11,441 nucleotides of DNA from Synechococcaceae bacterium WBB_10_009 (GTDB lineage Bacteria > Cyanobacteriota > Cyanobacteriia > PCC-6307 > Cyanobiaceae), in the NCBI GenBank assembly GCA_010030955.1, contig RHBP01000050.1, positions 1 to 11,441 on the forward strand. Reading direction: 5' to 3'. Below the pieces are notes generated by a model that saw only the letters and a program-made list of their open reading frames with translations, did not search any database and was not told where the DNA came from. Position 1 is the stretch's first letter. Each line of letters opens with the position of its first letter. A program made the position numbers and the translations under genes. This document shows, piece after piece, positions 5,965-11,441 of the stretch.

Positions 5965-6352
5965 CACCAGCCTCTGGGTCGACTTCACCCGGTCCGCTTC
6001 CCCCGAGCCGCGCAAGCGGCAGATCGCCCCCTGGTTGTTGGATCCGGCTGCCCATCTGGCTGAGCCGGTGGTGTTTGAACTGCTGCGCTTTGCACGTCCC
6101 CATGAGGCCCAGCAGCTGCAGGCGCAATTCGCCACGCTGCCGATGCTGGCCACGCCGAGCAGCGTGTGGATGGAGGCGGCCGAGCTTGGTCGCGCCTGCC
6201 GTGCAACGGGTCTCACCGTGGTCAGCCTTGATCTGTTGATCGCCGCGGTGGCCTTGCACCACCGCGCCACCCTGGTGACCTTTGACCGGGACTTTGCCGC
6301 GATTGCGCAAGTCAGTGCCCTGACCGTGCGCTTGTTGGAGAGGGTGGGCTGA
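5951..6352 (+). CDS. vapC: VapC-type PIN-domain ribonuclease toxin
   Basis: The ATG at 5951 gives 133 residues, a normal length for VapC. The PIN-domain acidic residues are present in order: D5 in MLLIDTSLWVDF, E43 in VVFELLRFAR, D94 in VVSLDLLIAAVAL, and D112 (or D114) in LVTFDRDFAAIA. These bind the metal ions for single-stranded RNA cleavage; known VapC toxins cut initiator tRNA or the rRNA sarcin-ricin loop, but the target here is unknown. AGAGG at 5939-5943, inside vapB, lies 7 bases before the start, and the 14-base overlap with vapB suggests coupled translation. An in-frame ATG at 5885 would lie inside vapB and add residues with no family resemblance. The 3' end converges with chlM after 16 bases. 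All catalytic residues are intact, so the toxin should be active. Confidence 0.9.
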   Translation: MLLIDTSLWVDFTRSASPEPRKRQIAPWLLDPAAHLAEPVVFELLRFARPHEAQQLQAQFATLPMLATPSSVWMEAAELGRACRATGLTVVSLDLLIAAVALHHRATLVTFDRDFAAIAQVSALTVRLLERVG

Positions 6353-6368
6353 GCGTCGGGGACTTGAA

Positions 6369-7094
6369 TCAGGCCCGCTCGAAAGCCAGCAGCCGCGAGA
6401 AGTAGAAGGGGGCCTTGTTGAGGCTGCGGCGCTTGAGCACAAAGCCCTCCGCTTCGGCGGCCTTCACGATCCCCTTCTCCCGCAGGGTGTAGGCGCGGGT
6501 GGTTTTGCTGGGGCCGGGGAACAGCTGGCCGATCTTTTTGAGCACCGCCAGCACCGGGGTGTAGGGGGCAAAGCTCACGATCAGGTGCTGCTCCGCCAGC
6601 CCCGCCAGGTGCCGCACCATCTCCTCGGCCGGCTGCTGGGGGTAGTGGATGAACACATCCAGGCACACCACGGTGTTGTAGCGGCCGCTGAGGCTCTCCA
6701 GATCCGACGCCTGGAACTGAATCCGCTCCGGGGCGATTCCGGCCTCGGCGGCGCGCCGGGCCGCCTCCTGCACCATCGCCTCGGACAGGTCGGAGGCGGC
6801 GATCGAACCCGCCCCGGCCTGGGCTAGCGGCAGGGTGAGGCTGCCCACGCCGCAGCCGGCGTCGCAGAAGCTGCGGCCCCCCAGGTTGCCCTGCTCCTTG
6901 AGCCAGGCGAGCACGTTGTCCACCGTTTTCTGGTGGCCGATGCGGATGTTGCGCTGCACCCGGTTCACATCGGTGCTTTCGCTGTAGATCCGGTTCCAGC
7001 GGTCGAAGCCGGTGGTTTCGAAGTAGCCCTTCACCTCCTGCTTTTCGGCCTGTTTATCAGCCTGGGAGGTGGGCAGCAGCTGCTCGGTGGGCAT
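6369..7094 (-). CDS. chlM: Magnesium-protoporphyrin IX O-methyltransferase (ChlM/BchM)
   Basis: The 241-residue enzyme transfers a methyl group from S-adenosylmethionine to the C13 propionate of Mg-protoporphyrin IX, the step after magnesium chelatase in chlorophyll synthesis. The N-terminal KGYFETTGFDRWNRIYSE (22-39) is characteristic of ChlM. The SAM pocket is FCDAGCGVGSLTLPLA (76-91), followed by ASDLSEAMVQEA (100-111). Later motifs are VVCLDVFIHYPQ (142-153), SFAPYTP (174-180), LFPGPSKTTRAY (191-202) and the ending APFYFSRLLAFER. Length is that of cyanobacterial ChlM. It follows nagA on the same strand after 42 bases; this spacer has a -10-like TAGGAT, so an independent promoter is possible. 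No good Shine-Dalgarno precedes the ATG, which is common in cyanobacteria. The assignment is secure. Confidence 0.96.
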   Translation of the reverse strand: MPTEQLLPTSQADKQAEKQEVKGYFETTGFDRWNRIYSESTDVNRVQRNIRIGHQKTVDNVLAWLKEQGNLGGRSFCDAGCGVGSLTLPLAQAGAGSIAASDLSEAMVQEAARRAAEAGIAPERIQFQASDLESLSGRYNTVVCLDVFIHYPQQPAEEMVRHLAGLAEQHLIVSFAPYTPVLAVLKKIGQLFPGPSKTTRAYTLREKGIVKAAEAEGFVLKRRSLNKAPFYFSRLLAFERA

Positions 7095-7136
7095 TGAGGC
7101 GGGCCGGGGCGCGAAACGGTGTGGCGCGGATCCTAT
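7095..7136 (-). promoter_or_regulatory. nagA-chlM spacer with possible -10 box
   Basis: On the - strand the sequence TAGGAT (7135-7130) lies just after the nagA stop and about 36 bases before the chlM ATG, a reasonable position for a -10 element. No matching -35 was seen because it would fall inside nagA. Read-through from nagA is equally possible. Confidence 0.25.
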
Positions 7137-8270
7137 TCAGGCCGCCCGGCGCCAGCGCAGGTCGGCGGCCGGGCCGCTCCAGCGCAGGGTTTCCCCCAGG
7201 GGTTGTCCCAACAGTTGGCTGGCACACCCCTCGCCTTCTCCGATCAGCCGGCGCGGCAGCACCGTGGCCGCGGCGATGGCGCCGTCGGCGTCGCCGCTCC
7301 AGAGGGCCAGCCGCCGCACCCCCTCCAGCAGCGGCAGCGTCACCCCCGCCAGGGTGCCGTCCTCCAGGCGGCAGCTGCCGTTCTCCACGATCAGCACCCG
7401 TTCATCCCAGCGGTGCAGCCCCTCCTCCAGGCCGTAGGGGGCCAGGGCATCGCTCACCAACACCACCCGCTGGGGCGCCAGCCGCTGCAGCAGCACCGCC
7501 ATGGCCGGCGCCACGTGCACGCCGTCGGCGATCAGCCCCAGGGCCACCGACCCCTCCAGCACCGCCGCCGCGATCGGCCCCGGGCTGCGGTGGTGCAGCC
7601 CGGGCATGGCGTTGAAGCTGTGGGTGAGCATCCCCACCCCCTGGGTAAAGGCCCCGTGGGCCTGCTCTTCGTTGGCTTCGCTGTGGCCCAGGCTCACCAG
7701 GATGCCGAGGCGGCGCAGCTCGGCGATCACCGCATCGGCCCCCGGCAACTCCGGCGCCAGGGTCACCAGGGCGATTTCGTTTTCGAAGCCGCCGATCCGC
7801 TCCTCCAGGGCCGCGGCGCTGGGGGCCGCCAGGTGCTGGCTGGGGTGGGCACCGCGGCGGGCCGGCGCCAGAAACGGCCCCTCCAGGTGGGCCCCCAGCA
7901 GGCGGCAGCGGCCGGGGCGGTGCTCCGACCGCGCCTGGCGCAGCACCGCCAGGGCCCGGCGCAGCTCCGGCACGCCGCAGGTCACCAGGGTGGGCGCAAT
8001 CGCCTCCACCCCATCACGCCACAGCAGCTCCAGCAGTTCCAGCAGCCGCGGCAGGTCCGCGTCTGTGAGCTCGGGGAAGGCCAGCCCCAGGCCCCCGTTG
8101 ATTTGCAGGTCCACCCCCCCGGGGCTGAGCCAGTCACCGCCCCAGTCGTCGCCGCTGGCGGTGCTGCCATCGGGCAGGGGCTCCAGGCTGCACAGGCGGC
8201 CACCCGCATCCAGCCCCAGCCGCCAGCGCCCGGGGCTGGCCGGCAATCGAACGTTGGTGAGCCAGCGCAT
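7137..8270 (-). CDS. nagA: N-acetylglucosamine-6-phosphate deacetylase NagA
   Basis: The 377-residue protein is an amidohydrolase-superfamily enzyme that removes acetate from N-acetylglucosamine-6-phosphate. LSPGGVDLQINGG (48-60) matches the NagA form, with Q and N where other amidohydrolases have HxH. GAHLEGPFL (126-134) supplies metal ligand E130; SLGHSEAN (193-200) supplies H196; THSFNAMPGLHHRSPG (216-231) supplies H217; LIADGVHV (246-253) is substrate-binding; SDAL (273-276) supplies the catalytic D274. These correspond in order to the E. coli residues E131, H195, H216 and D273. No nagB or sugar transporter gene is nearby, so the substrate source (peptidoglycan recycling or environmental amino sugars) is not shown. 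It is divergent from purE with a 40-base spacer that contains a palindrome, and chlM follows on the same strand. Confidence 0.93.
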   Translation of the reverse strand: MRWLTNVRLPASPGRWRLGLDAGGRLCSLEPLPDGSTASGDDWGGDWLSPGGVDLQINGGLGLAFPELTDADLPRLLELLELLWRDGVEAIAPTLVTCGVPELRRALAVLRQARSEHRPGRCRLLGAHLEGPFLAPARRGAHPSQHLAAPSAAALEERIGGFENEIALVTLAPELPGADAVIAELRRLGILVSLGHSEANEEQAHGAFTQGVGMLTHSFNAMPGLHHRSPGPIAAAVLEGSVALGLIADGVHVAPAMAVLLQRLAPQRVVLVSDALAPYGLEEGLHRWDERVLIVENGSCRLEDGTLAGVTLPLLEGVRRLALWSGDADGAIAAATVLPRRLIGEGEGCASQLLGQPLGETLRWSGPAADLRWRRAA

Positions 8271-8283
8271 CGGAGCGGAGTGG

Positions 8284-8299
8284 CTGGCCCCAGGGCCAG
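8284..8299. repeat. Inverted repeat between divergent nagA and purE
   Basis: CTGGCCC and GGGCCAG form perfect 7-base arms around a 2-base centre (CA). The site lies in the 40-base space between the nagA and purE start codons, and ends 11 bases before the purE ATG. The tiny loop makes an RNA hairpin with full arms unlikely; as DNA it could be an operator. In such GC-rich sequence a chance palindrome of this kind is not very rare. Confidence 0.35.
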
Positions 8300-8310
8300 A
8301 ACGGGAGACA

Positions 8311-8874
8311 ATGACAGTCTTGCCGCGCTTGGCCCCGTTGGACGCTCCCCCCGCTGATCAGACCCCGCGGGTGGCGGTGGTGATGGGCAGCGATTCCGAC
8401 CTGCCCACCATGCAGCCGGCGGTGGAGATGCTGCAGCGCTTTGGGGTGGCCTGTGAGGTGCGGGTGCTCTCGGCCCACCGCACCCCCCGCGAGATGGTGG
8501 CCTTCGCGGAGGCCGCCGCCGGCCGCGGCTTCAAGGTGATCATCGCCGGCGCCGGCGGCGCCGCCCACCTGCCCGGCATGGTGGCCTCGCTCACCACCCT
8601 GCCGGTGATCGGCGTGCCGGTGCAGACCCGCGCCCTCTCGGGTGTGGATTCGCTGCACTCGATTGTGCAGATGCCCGCCGGCATCCCGGTGGCCACGGTG
8701 GCCATCGGCAATGGCGCCAACGCCGGCCTGCTGGCGGCCCAGATCCTGGCCACCGCCGACGCCGCCCTCTCCCAGCGCCTGGAGGCCTACCGCTGCGAAC
8801 TGCACGATCAGGTGGTGGCCAAGGACGGCCGCTTGCTGGAGCTGGGCAGCGCCGCTTACCTGGCCCAGATGTAG
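8311..8874 (+). CDS. purE: N5-carboxyaminoimidazole ribonucleotide mutase PurE
   Basis: The 187-residue protein is a class I PurE, which converts N5-CAIR (made by PurK) to CAIR in purine synthesis. VAVVMGSDSDLPTMQPA (21-37) is the nucleotide-phosphate-binding start. LSAHRTPREM (53-62) holds the catalytic histidine H56. IIAGAGGAAHLPGMVAS (77-93) and PVIGVPVQT (98-106) complete the active site, with the characteristic SGVDSLHSIVQMPAGIPVATVAIGN region at about 110-134. The ATG at 8311 is preceded by GGGAG at 8303-8307, a suitable Shine-Dalgarno spacing. It has about 20 extra N-terminal residues compared with the E. coli enzyme, as is common in picocyanobacteria. No purK is in the window. The AI-2E-family gene follows on the same strand after 23 bases, suggesting co-transcription. 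Confidence 0.96.
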   Translation: MTVLPRLAPLDAPPADQTPRVAVVMGSDSDLPTMQPAVEMLQRFGVACEVRVLSAHRTPREMVAFAEAAAGRGFKVIIAGAGGAAHLPGMVASLTTLPVIGVPVQTRALSGVDSLHSIVQMPAGIPVATVAIGNGANAGLLAAQILATADAALSQRLEAYRCELHDQVVAKDGRLLELGSAAYLAQM

Positions 8875-8897
8875 CCGCCGCTCGCCAGGGGACACCG

Positions 8898-9968
8898 ATG
8901 CTCGAGCGCCTGGTTCTGCCCCTGTGGCTGCGGCTGAGCCTGGCCCTGCCGCTGCTGGCCCTCAACCTCTGGGTGTTGCGCCAGCTGCTGTTGCCCCTGG
9001 CACCCTTCCCGGCCCTGTTTTTGGCGGCCGCACTGATCGCTTTTCTGCTGGATCTGCCCACCCGCTGGCTGGCCCGCCGCGGCCTGCCGCGCCAGTTGGC
9101 GGTGCTGGCGGTGGTGGGGGTGGGCCTGGCGCTGCTGGTGTTGGCGGCCCTGTGGCTGCTGCCGCGGTTGGTGGAGCAGCTGGGGGAGTTGGTGGCGGCC
9201 CTGCCCGCCTGGCTCTCGGAGGGGGAGCAGTGGCTGGATCGGCTCGAAACCTGGGCCACCGATCGCCACCTGCCCACCGAATTCACCGACCTCAGCAGCA
9301 CCCTGTTCGCCCGGGCCAGCCAGCTGGCCAGCCAGCTCAGCCAGCGCTTGCTGGGGATCCTGGGCGCCACGGTGGGTCTCACCGTGAACACGGTGATCGT
9401 CGCGGTGCTGGCGGTGTTTCTGCTGCTGGGGGGCGAGCGGATTGTGGCGGGGCTGGCCCGCTGGCTGCCCGAGGGGGTGCGCGAGTTGGTGGTCACCACC
9501 CTGGGGCGCACCTTTCGCGGTTACGTCGCCGGCCAGGTGCTGTTGGCCTTGATCCTCAGCGGTTTGCAGATCGTGGTGTTCACGCTGCTGGGGATCCCCT
9601 ACGGCGTGCTGTTTGCCGTGGCCATCGGCTTCACCACCCTGGTGCCCTACGCCAGTGCGGTCACGATCGTGTTGGTGAGCCTGCTGTTGGCCCTGGAGGA
9701 TCCGCGCACCGGCTTGGAGGTGCTCGCGGCGGCCATCAGCGTGGGCCAGGTGGTGGACCAGGGCATCCAGCCGCGCCTGATGGGCAGCATCGTGGGGCTG
9801 CAACCGGCGTGGTTGCTGGTGAGCCTGCCGATCGGCAGCCGCGTGGGCAGCCTGATGGGCTTCGGCGAACTGCTGGGGTTGCTGTTGGCGGTGCCGGTGG
9901 CCAGCTGTCTCAAAACCTTCTGCGATGCCTGGGCCCAGCAGCGGGGCCTCAGCCAGCCTGCGGAATGA
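8898..9968 (+). CDS. AI-2E/PerM family transporter-like membrane protein
   Basis: The 356-residue protein has the layout of the AI-2E (PerM/YdiK) family: hydrophobic helices at about 9-33, 36-52 and 66-89, a polar soluble segment at about 90-150, then helices at about 152-178, 207-231, 234-263, 272-287 and 303-338. The family hallmark near the C-terminal half is present as VDQGIQPRLMGSIVGLQPAW (286-305), preceded by GIPYGVLFAVAIGFTTLVPY (232-251). Members have been linked to autoinducer-2 export, sodium-proton exchange or unknown transport, and cyanobacterial members have no settled substrate. It starts 23 bases after purE, with CAGGGGA a few bases upstream as a possible ribosome site. Its 3' end overlaps the convergent cysC gene by 20 bases. 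The family assignment is firm; the transported compound is unknown. Confidence 0.9.
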   Translation: MLERLVLPLWLRLSLALPLLALNLWVLRQLLLPLAPFPALFLAAALIAFLLDLPTRWLARRGLPRQLAVLAVVGVGLALLVLAALWLLPRLVEQLGELVAALPAWLSEGEQWLDRLETWATDRHLPTEFTDLSSTLFARASQLASQLSQRLLGILGATVGLTVNTVIVAVLAVFLLLGGERIVAGLARWLPEGVRELVVTTLGRTFRGYVAGQVLLALILSGLQIVVFTLLGIPYGVLFAVAIGFTTLVPYASAVTIVLVSLLLALEDPRTGLEVLAAAISVGQVVDQGIQPRLMGSIVGLQPAWLLVSLPIGSRVGSLMGFGELLGLLLAVPVASCLKTFCDAWAQQRGLSQPAE

Positions 9969-10599
9969 TGCCGGCGGCCCCCAGGTGGGTCAGCACCTGT
10001 TCCACGCTCTGCTCGAGGCTCTGGCGGCCGGTGTCCACCCGCAGCTCCGGTTGTTCCGGCGCTTCGTAGGGGCTGGAGATGCCGGTGAACTCCTTGATTT
10101 CGCCGGCGCGGGCCTTGGCGTAGAGACCCTTGGTGTCCCGCTGCTCGCACACCGCCAGATCCGCGGCGCAGTGGATCTCGATGAAGTCGCCGTTGGCCAC
10201 CAGGGCCCGGGCCCTGTCGCGGTCGGCCTTGAACGGCGACACAAAGGCGGTGAGCACCACCACGCCGGCATCGAGGAACAGCTTGCTCACTTCACCGATG
10301 CGGCGGATGTTCTCTTCGCGGTCGGCATCGGAGAAGCCCAGGTCCTTGCAGAGGCCGTGGCGGATGTTGTCGCCGTCGAGCACGTAGCAGGCCAGGCCCC
10401 GCTCAAACAGCGCCGCATTCACGGCGTTGGCCAGGGTGCTCTTGCCGGAGCCGCTCAGGCCGGTGAACCAGAGGATGGCGCTGCGGTGACCCCGCTGCTG
10501 GGCGCGGGCGGCCCGATCCACCGAAGCGTGGTGCCAGGCGATGTTGGTGGAGGCCCCTTGGGTGGTGAGGTCGCCGTAGGGGGCGCTGGTGGCGGCCAT
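9949..10599 (-). CDS. cysC: Adenylyl-sulfate kinase CysC
   Basis: The 216-residue enzyme phosphorylates adenosine 5'-phosphosulfate at the 3' position, giving PAPS for sulfate reduction and sulfation. FTGLSGSGKSTLANAVN (45-61) contains the P-loop G47-T55. LDGDNIRHGLCKDLGFSDADREENIRR (74-100) is the APS-binding signature. AFVSPFKADRDRAR (118-131) contains S121, at the place of the phospho-acceptor-like serine of the family. KGLYAKARAGEIKEFTGI follows. The N-terminal ASTNIAWH segment is typical of cyanobacterial and plant CysC. The ATG at 10599 gives the standard length. It follows the SUI1-like gene on the same strand after 49 bases. Its stop lies inside the last codons of the convergent AI-2E-family gene. 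Confidence 0.96.
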   Translation of the reverse strand: MAATSAPYGDLTTQGASTNIAWHHASVDRAARAQQRGHRSAILWFTGLSGSGKSTLANAVNAALFERGLACYVLDGDNIRHGLCKDLGFSDADREENIRRIGEVSKLFLDAGVVVLTAFVSPFKADRDRARALVANGDFIEIHCAADLAVCEQRDTKGLYAKARAGEIKEFTGISSPYEAPEQPELRVDTGRQSLEQSVEQVLTHLGAAGIIPQAG

Positions 10600-10648
10600 C
10601 GAGCTGCTGCGGGCGGATTGGCCAAGTATCTCCCGCGGCCTGTGGCCC

Positions 10649-10975
10649 TCAGCCCCCGGCCTGCTTGGGCCGGTAGCCCCCCTGCTGCAGCACCTCCAGG
10701 GCCACCGCCACCTGGTCGCCCTGCAGTTCGATCAGGCCGTCCTTGAGGGTGCCGCCCGTGCCGGCGCGGGCCTTGAGGGTTTTGAGCAGCGCCTTGCGCT
10801 CCGCCTCCGGCGCCTCCAGGCCGCTGATGGCGGTCACCAGCTTTCCGCCCTTGCCCGCCTTGGTGCGCTGCACCCGCACCCGCTGCTCGGCCTTGGGGGT
10901 GGTCGCCGGCTCCGGCCCCGTGTTGCGGGCCAGGCTCTCCGGCCTGCTGAATTCCTGCCAGCCCCCCTTGGCCAT
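10649..10975 (-). CDS. yciH: SUI1/eIF1-family translation factor (YciH-like)
   Basis: The 108-residue protein carries a flexible N-terminal part (1-32) and a SUI1 domain (33-104). VRVQRTKAGKGGKLVTAISGLE (33-54) and the conserved RAGTGGTLKDGLIELQGDQ (70-88) match bacterial YciH. The family usually reads CGTGG at the second motif, here AGTGG. YciH can discriminate start sites during initiation in vitro and behaves as a stress-related inhibitor of translation in E. coli; its role in cyanobacteria is not established. The ATG at 10975 gives the typical length and leaves 39 bases before the divergent trpB start. cysC lies downstream on the same strand at 49 bases. Confidence 0.92.
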   Translation of the reverse strand: MAKGGWQEFSRPESLARNTGPEPATTPKAEQRVRVQRTKAGKGGKLVTAISGLEAPEAERKALLKTLKARAGTGGTLKDGLIELQGDQVAVALEVLQQGGYRPKQAGG

Positions 10976-11014
10976 GGCCGCTTCTTACGCTGCTGTGATC
11001 TTGCACCGCTGCCG

Positions 11015-11441
11015 GTGACCAGCACGCTCCCCCAGGTTGATCCGGCTGCCCTGGAGCTGGCTGCCCGCCCCAACGGCCTGGGCCGCTACGGCCAGTTCGG
11101 CGGCCAGTACGTGCCGGAAACCCTGATCCCCGCCCTGGCGGAACTGGAGCAGGCCGCCGCTGAGGCCTGGAAGGATCCCGCCTTCACCGACCGGCTCAAC
11201 CACCTGCTGCGCACCTATGTGGGGCGCCCCAACCCGCTGTACGAAGCCGAGCGCCTCACGGAGCATTACCGCCGCGCTGAGGGCGGTCCGCGCATCTGGC
11301 TGAAGCGCGAGGACCTCAACCACACCGGCGCCCACAAGATCAACAACGCCCTGGGGCAGGCGTTGCTGGCCCTGCGCATGGGCAAGAAGCGAATCATTGC
11401 CGAAACCGGCGCCGGTCAACACGGGGTGGCCACCGCCACCG
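11015..11441 (+). CDS. trpB: Tryptophan synthase beta chain TrpB, N-terminal part
   Basis: The frame from the GTG at 11015 stays open to the right edge and encodes 142 residues of a protein usually a little over 400 long. LGRYGQFGGQYVPETLIPAL (22-41) is the standard TrpB opening. RPNPLYEAERLTEHY (71-85) follows. K108 in HTGAHKINNALGQ (103-115) is the expected PLP Schiff-base lysine (E. coli K87). E130 in IIAETGAGQHGVATAT matches E. coli E109, the catalytic acid. The enzyme joins indole with serine in the last step of tryptophan synthesis, in complex with TrpA. The GTG is preferred because an upstream stop closes the frame at once and the sequence MTSTLP resembles related proteins; no clear Shine-Dalgarno precedes it. 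Divergent to the SUI1-like gene. Confidence 0.95.
   Translation, partial: MTSTLPQVDPAALELAARPNGLGRYGQFGGQYVPETLIPALAELEQAAAEAWKDPAFTDRLNHLLRTYVGRPNPLYEAERLTEHYRRAEGGPRIWLKREDLNHTGAHKINNALGQALLALRMGKKRIIAETGAGQHGVATAT

Noticed and set aside
7119..8357. A 412-residue + strand open frame opposite nagA
   Set aside because: Gln/His/Ala-rich shadow; the - strand has complete NagA catalytic motifs.
8856..9803. A 315-residue open frame antisense to the AI-2E-family gene
   Set aside because: Very rich in Gln/His/Gly, without hydrophobic core or motif; the opposite strand encodes a convincing membrane protein.
1..11441. CRISPR arrays, tRNA or rRNA genes, insertion sequences or phage genes
   Set aside because: No regularly spaced repeats, cloverleaf-like genes, transposase or integrase motifs were seen, and almost every base belongs to a recognised gene.

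Overview
The window reads as chromosomal backbone of a GC-rich unicellular cyanobacterium of the marine/freshwater Synechococcus-Cyanobium (alpha-cyanobacterial) group. The evidence is the gene set: an oxygenic-phototroph NDH-1 subunit (NdhH), a chlorophyll-biosynthesis methyltransferase (ChlM), the cyanobacterial/plastid response regulator Rre1 (Ycf29), and CysC, PurE, TrpB and SUI1 proteins whose N-termini look like those of picocyanobacteria. The strong G/C preference at third codon positions (roughly two thirds GC by eye) favours Cyanobium-like or high-GC Synechococcus lineages. That placement is inference.

Layout from left to right: the 5' part of ndhH (-, runs off the left edge); rsmH (+); a six-helix membrane protein of unknown function (-); a group I cysteine desulfurase (-); then a divergently oriented + strand set made of a small secreted protein, the response regulator rre1 and an RluA-family pseudouridine synthase whose start overlaps the rre1 stop. 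A short AT-rich spacer carries a promoter-like sequence and leads into a VapB-VapC type II toxin-antitoxin pair (+). Next come chlM and nagA (both -, nagA upstream), purE and an AI-2E/PerM-family membrane protein (both +), cysC and a SUI1/YciH initiation-factor-like gene (both -, SUI1 upstream), and the 5' part of trpB (+, runs off the right edge).

The region is almost wholly coding. No gap between genes exceeds about 75 bases, and no rRNA, tRNA, CRISPR or insertion sequence was seen. Most genes are housekeeping: respiration/cyclic electron flow, ribosome maturation, sulfur mobilisation and assimilation, chlorophyll, purine and tryptophan synthesis, amino-sugar salvage. They sit in short transcription units of one to three genes, with several tight divergent or convergent junctions.

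The accessory element is the vapBC pair with its AT-rich leader. The most unusual protein-level feature is the RluA-like protein, which has glycine where the family's catalytic aspartate is expected. I found no convincing wholly new system. The other observations concern gene junctions: back-to-back start codons inside CATATG, stop codons sharing a palindrome, a 3' overlap between convergent genes, and a palindrome between nagA and purE.
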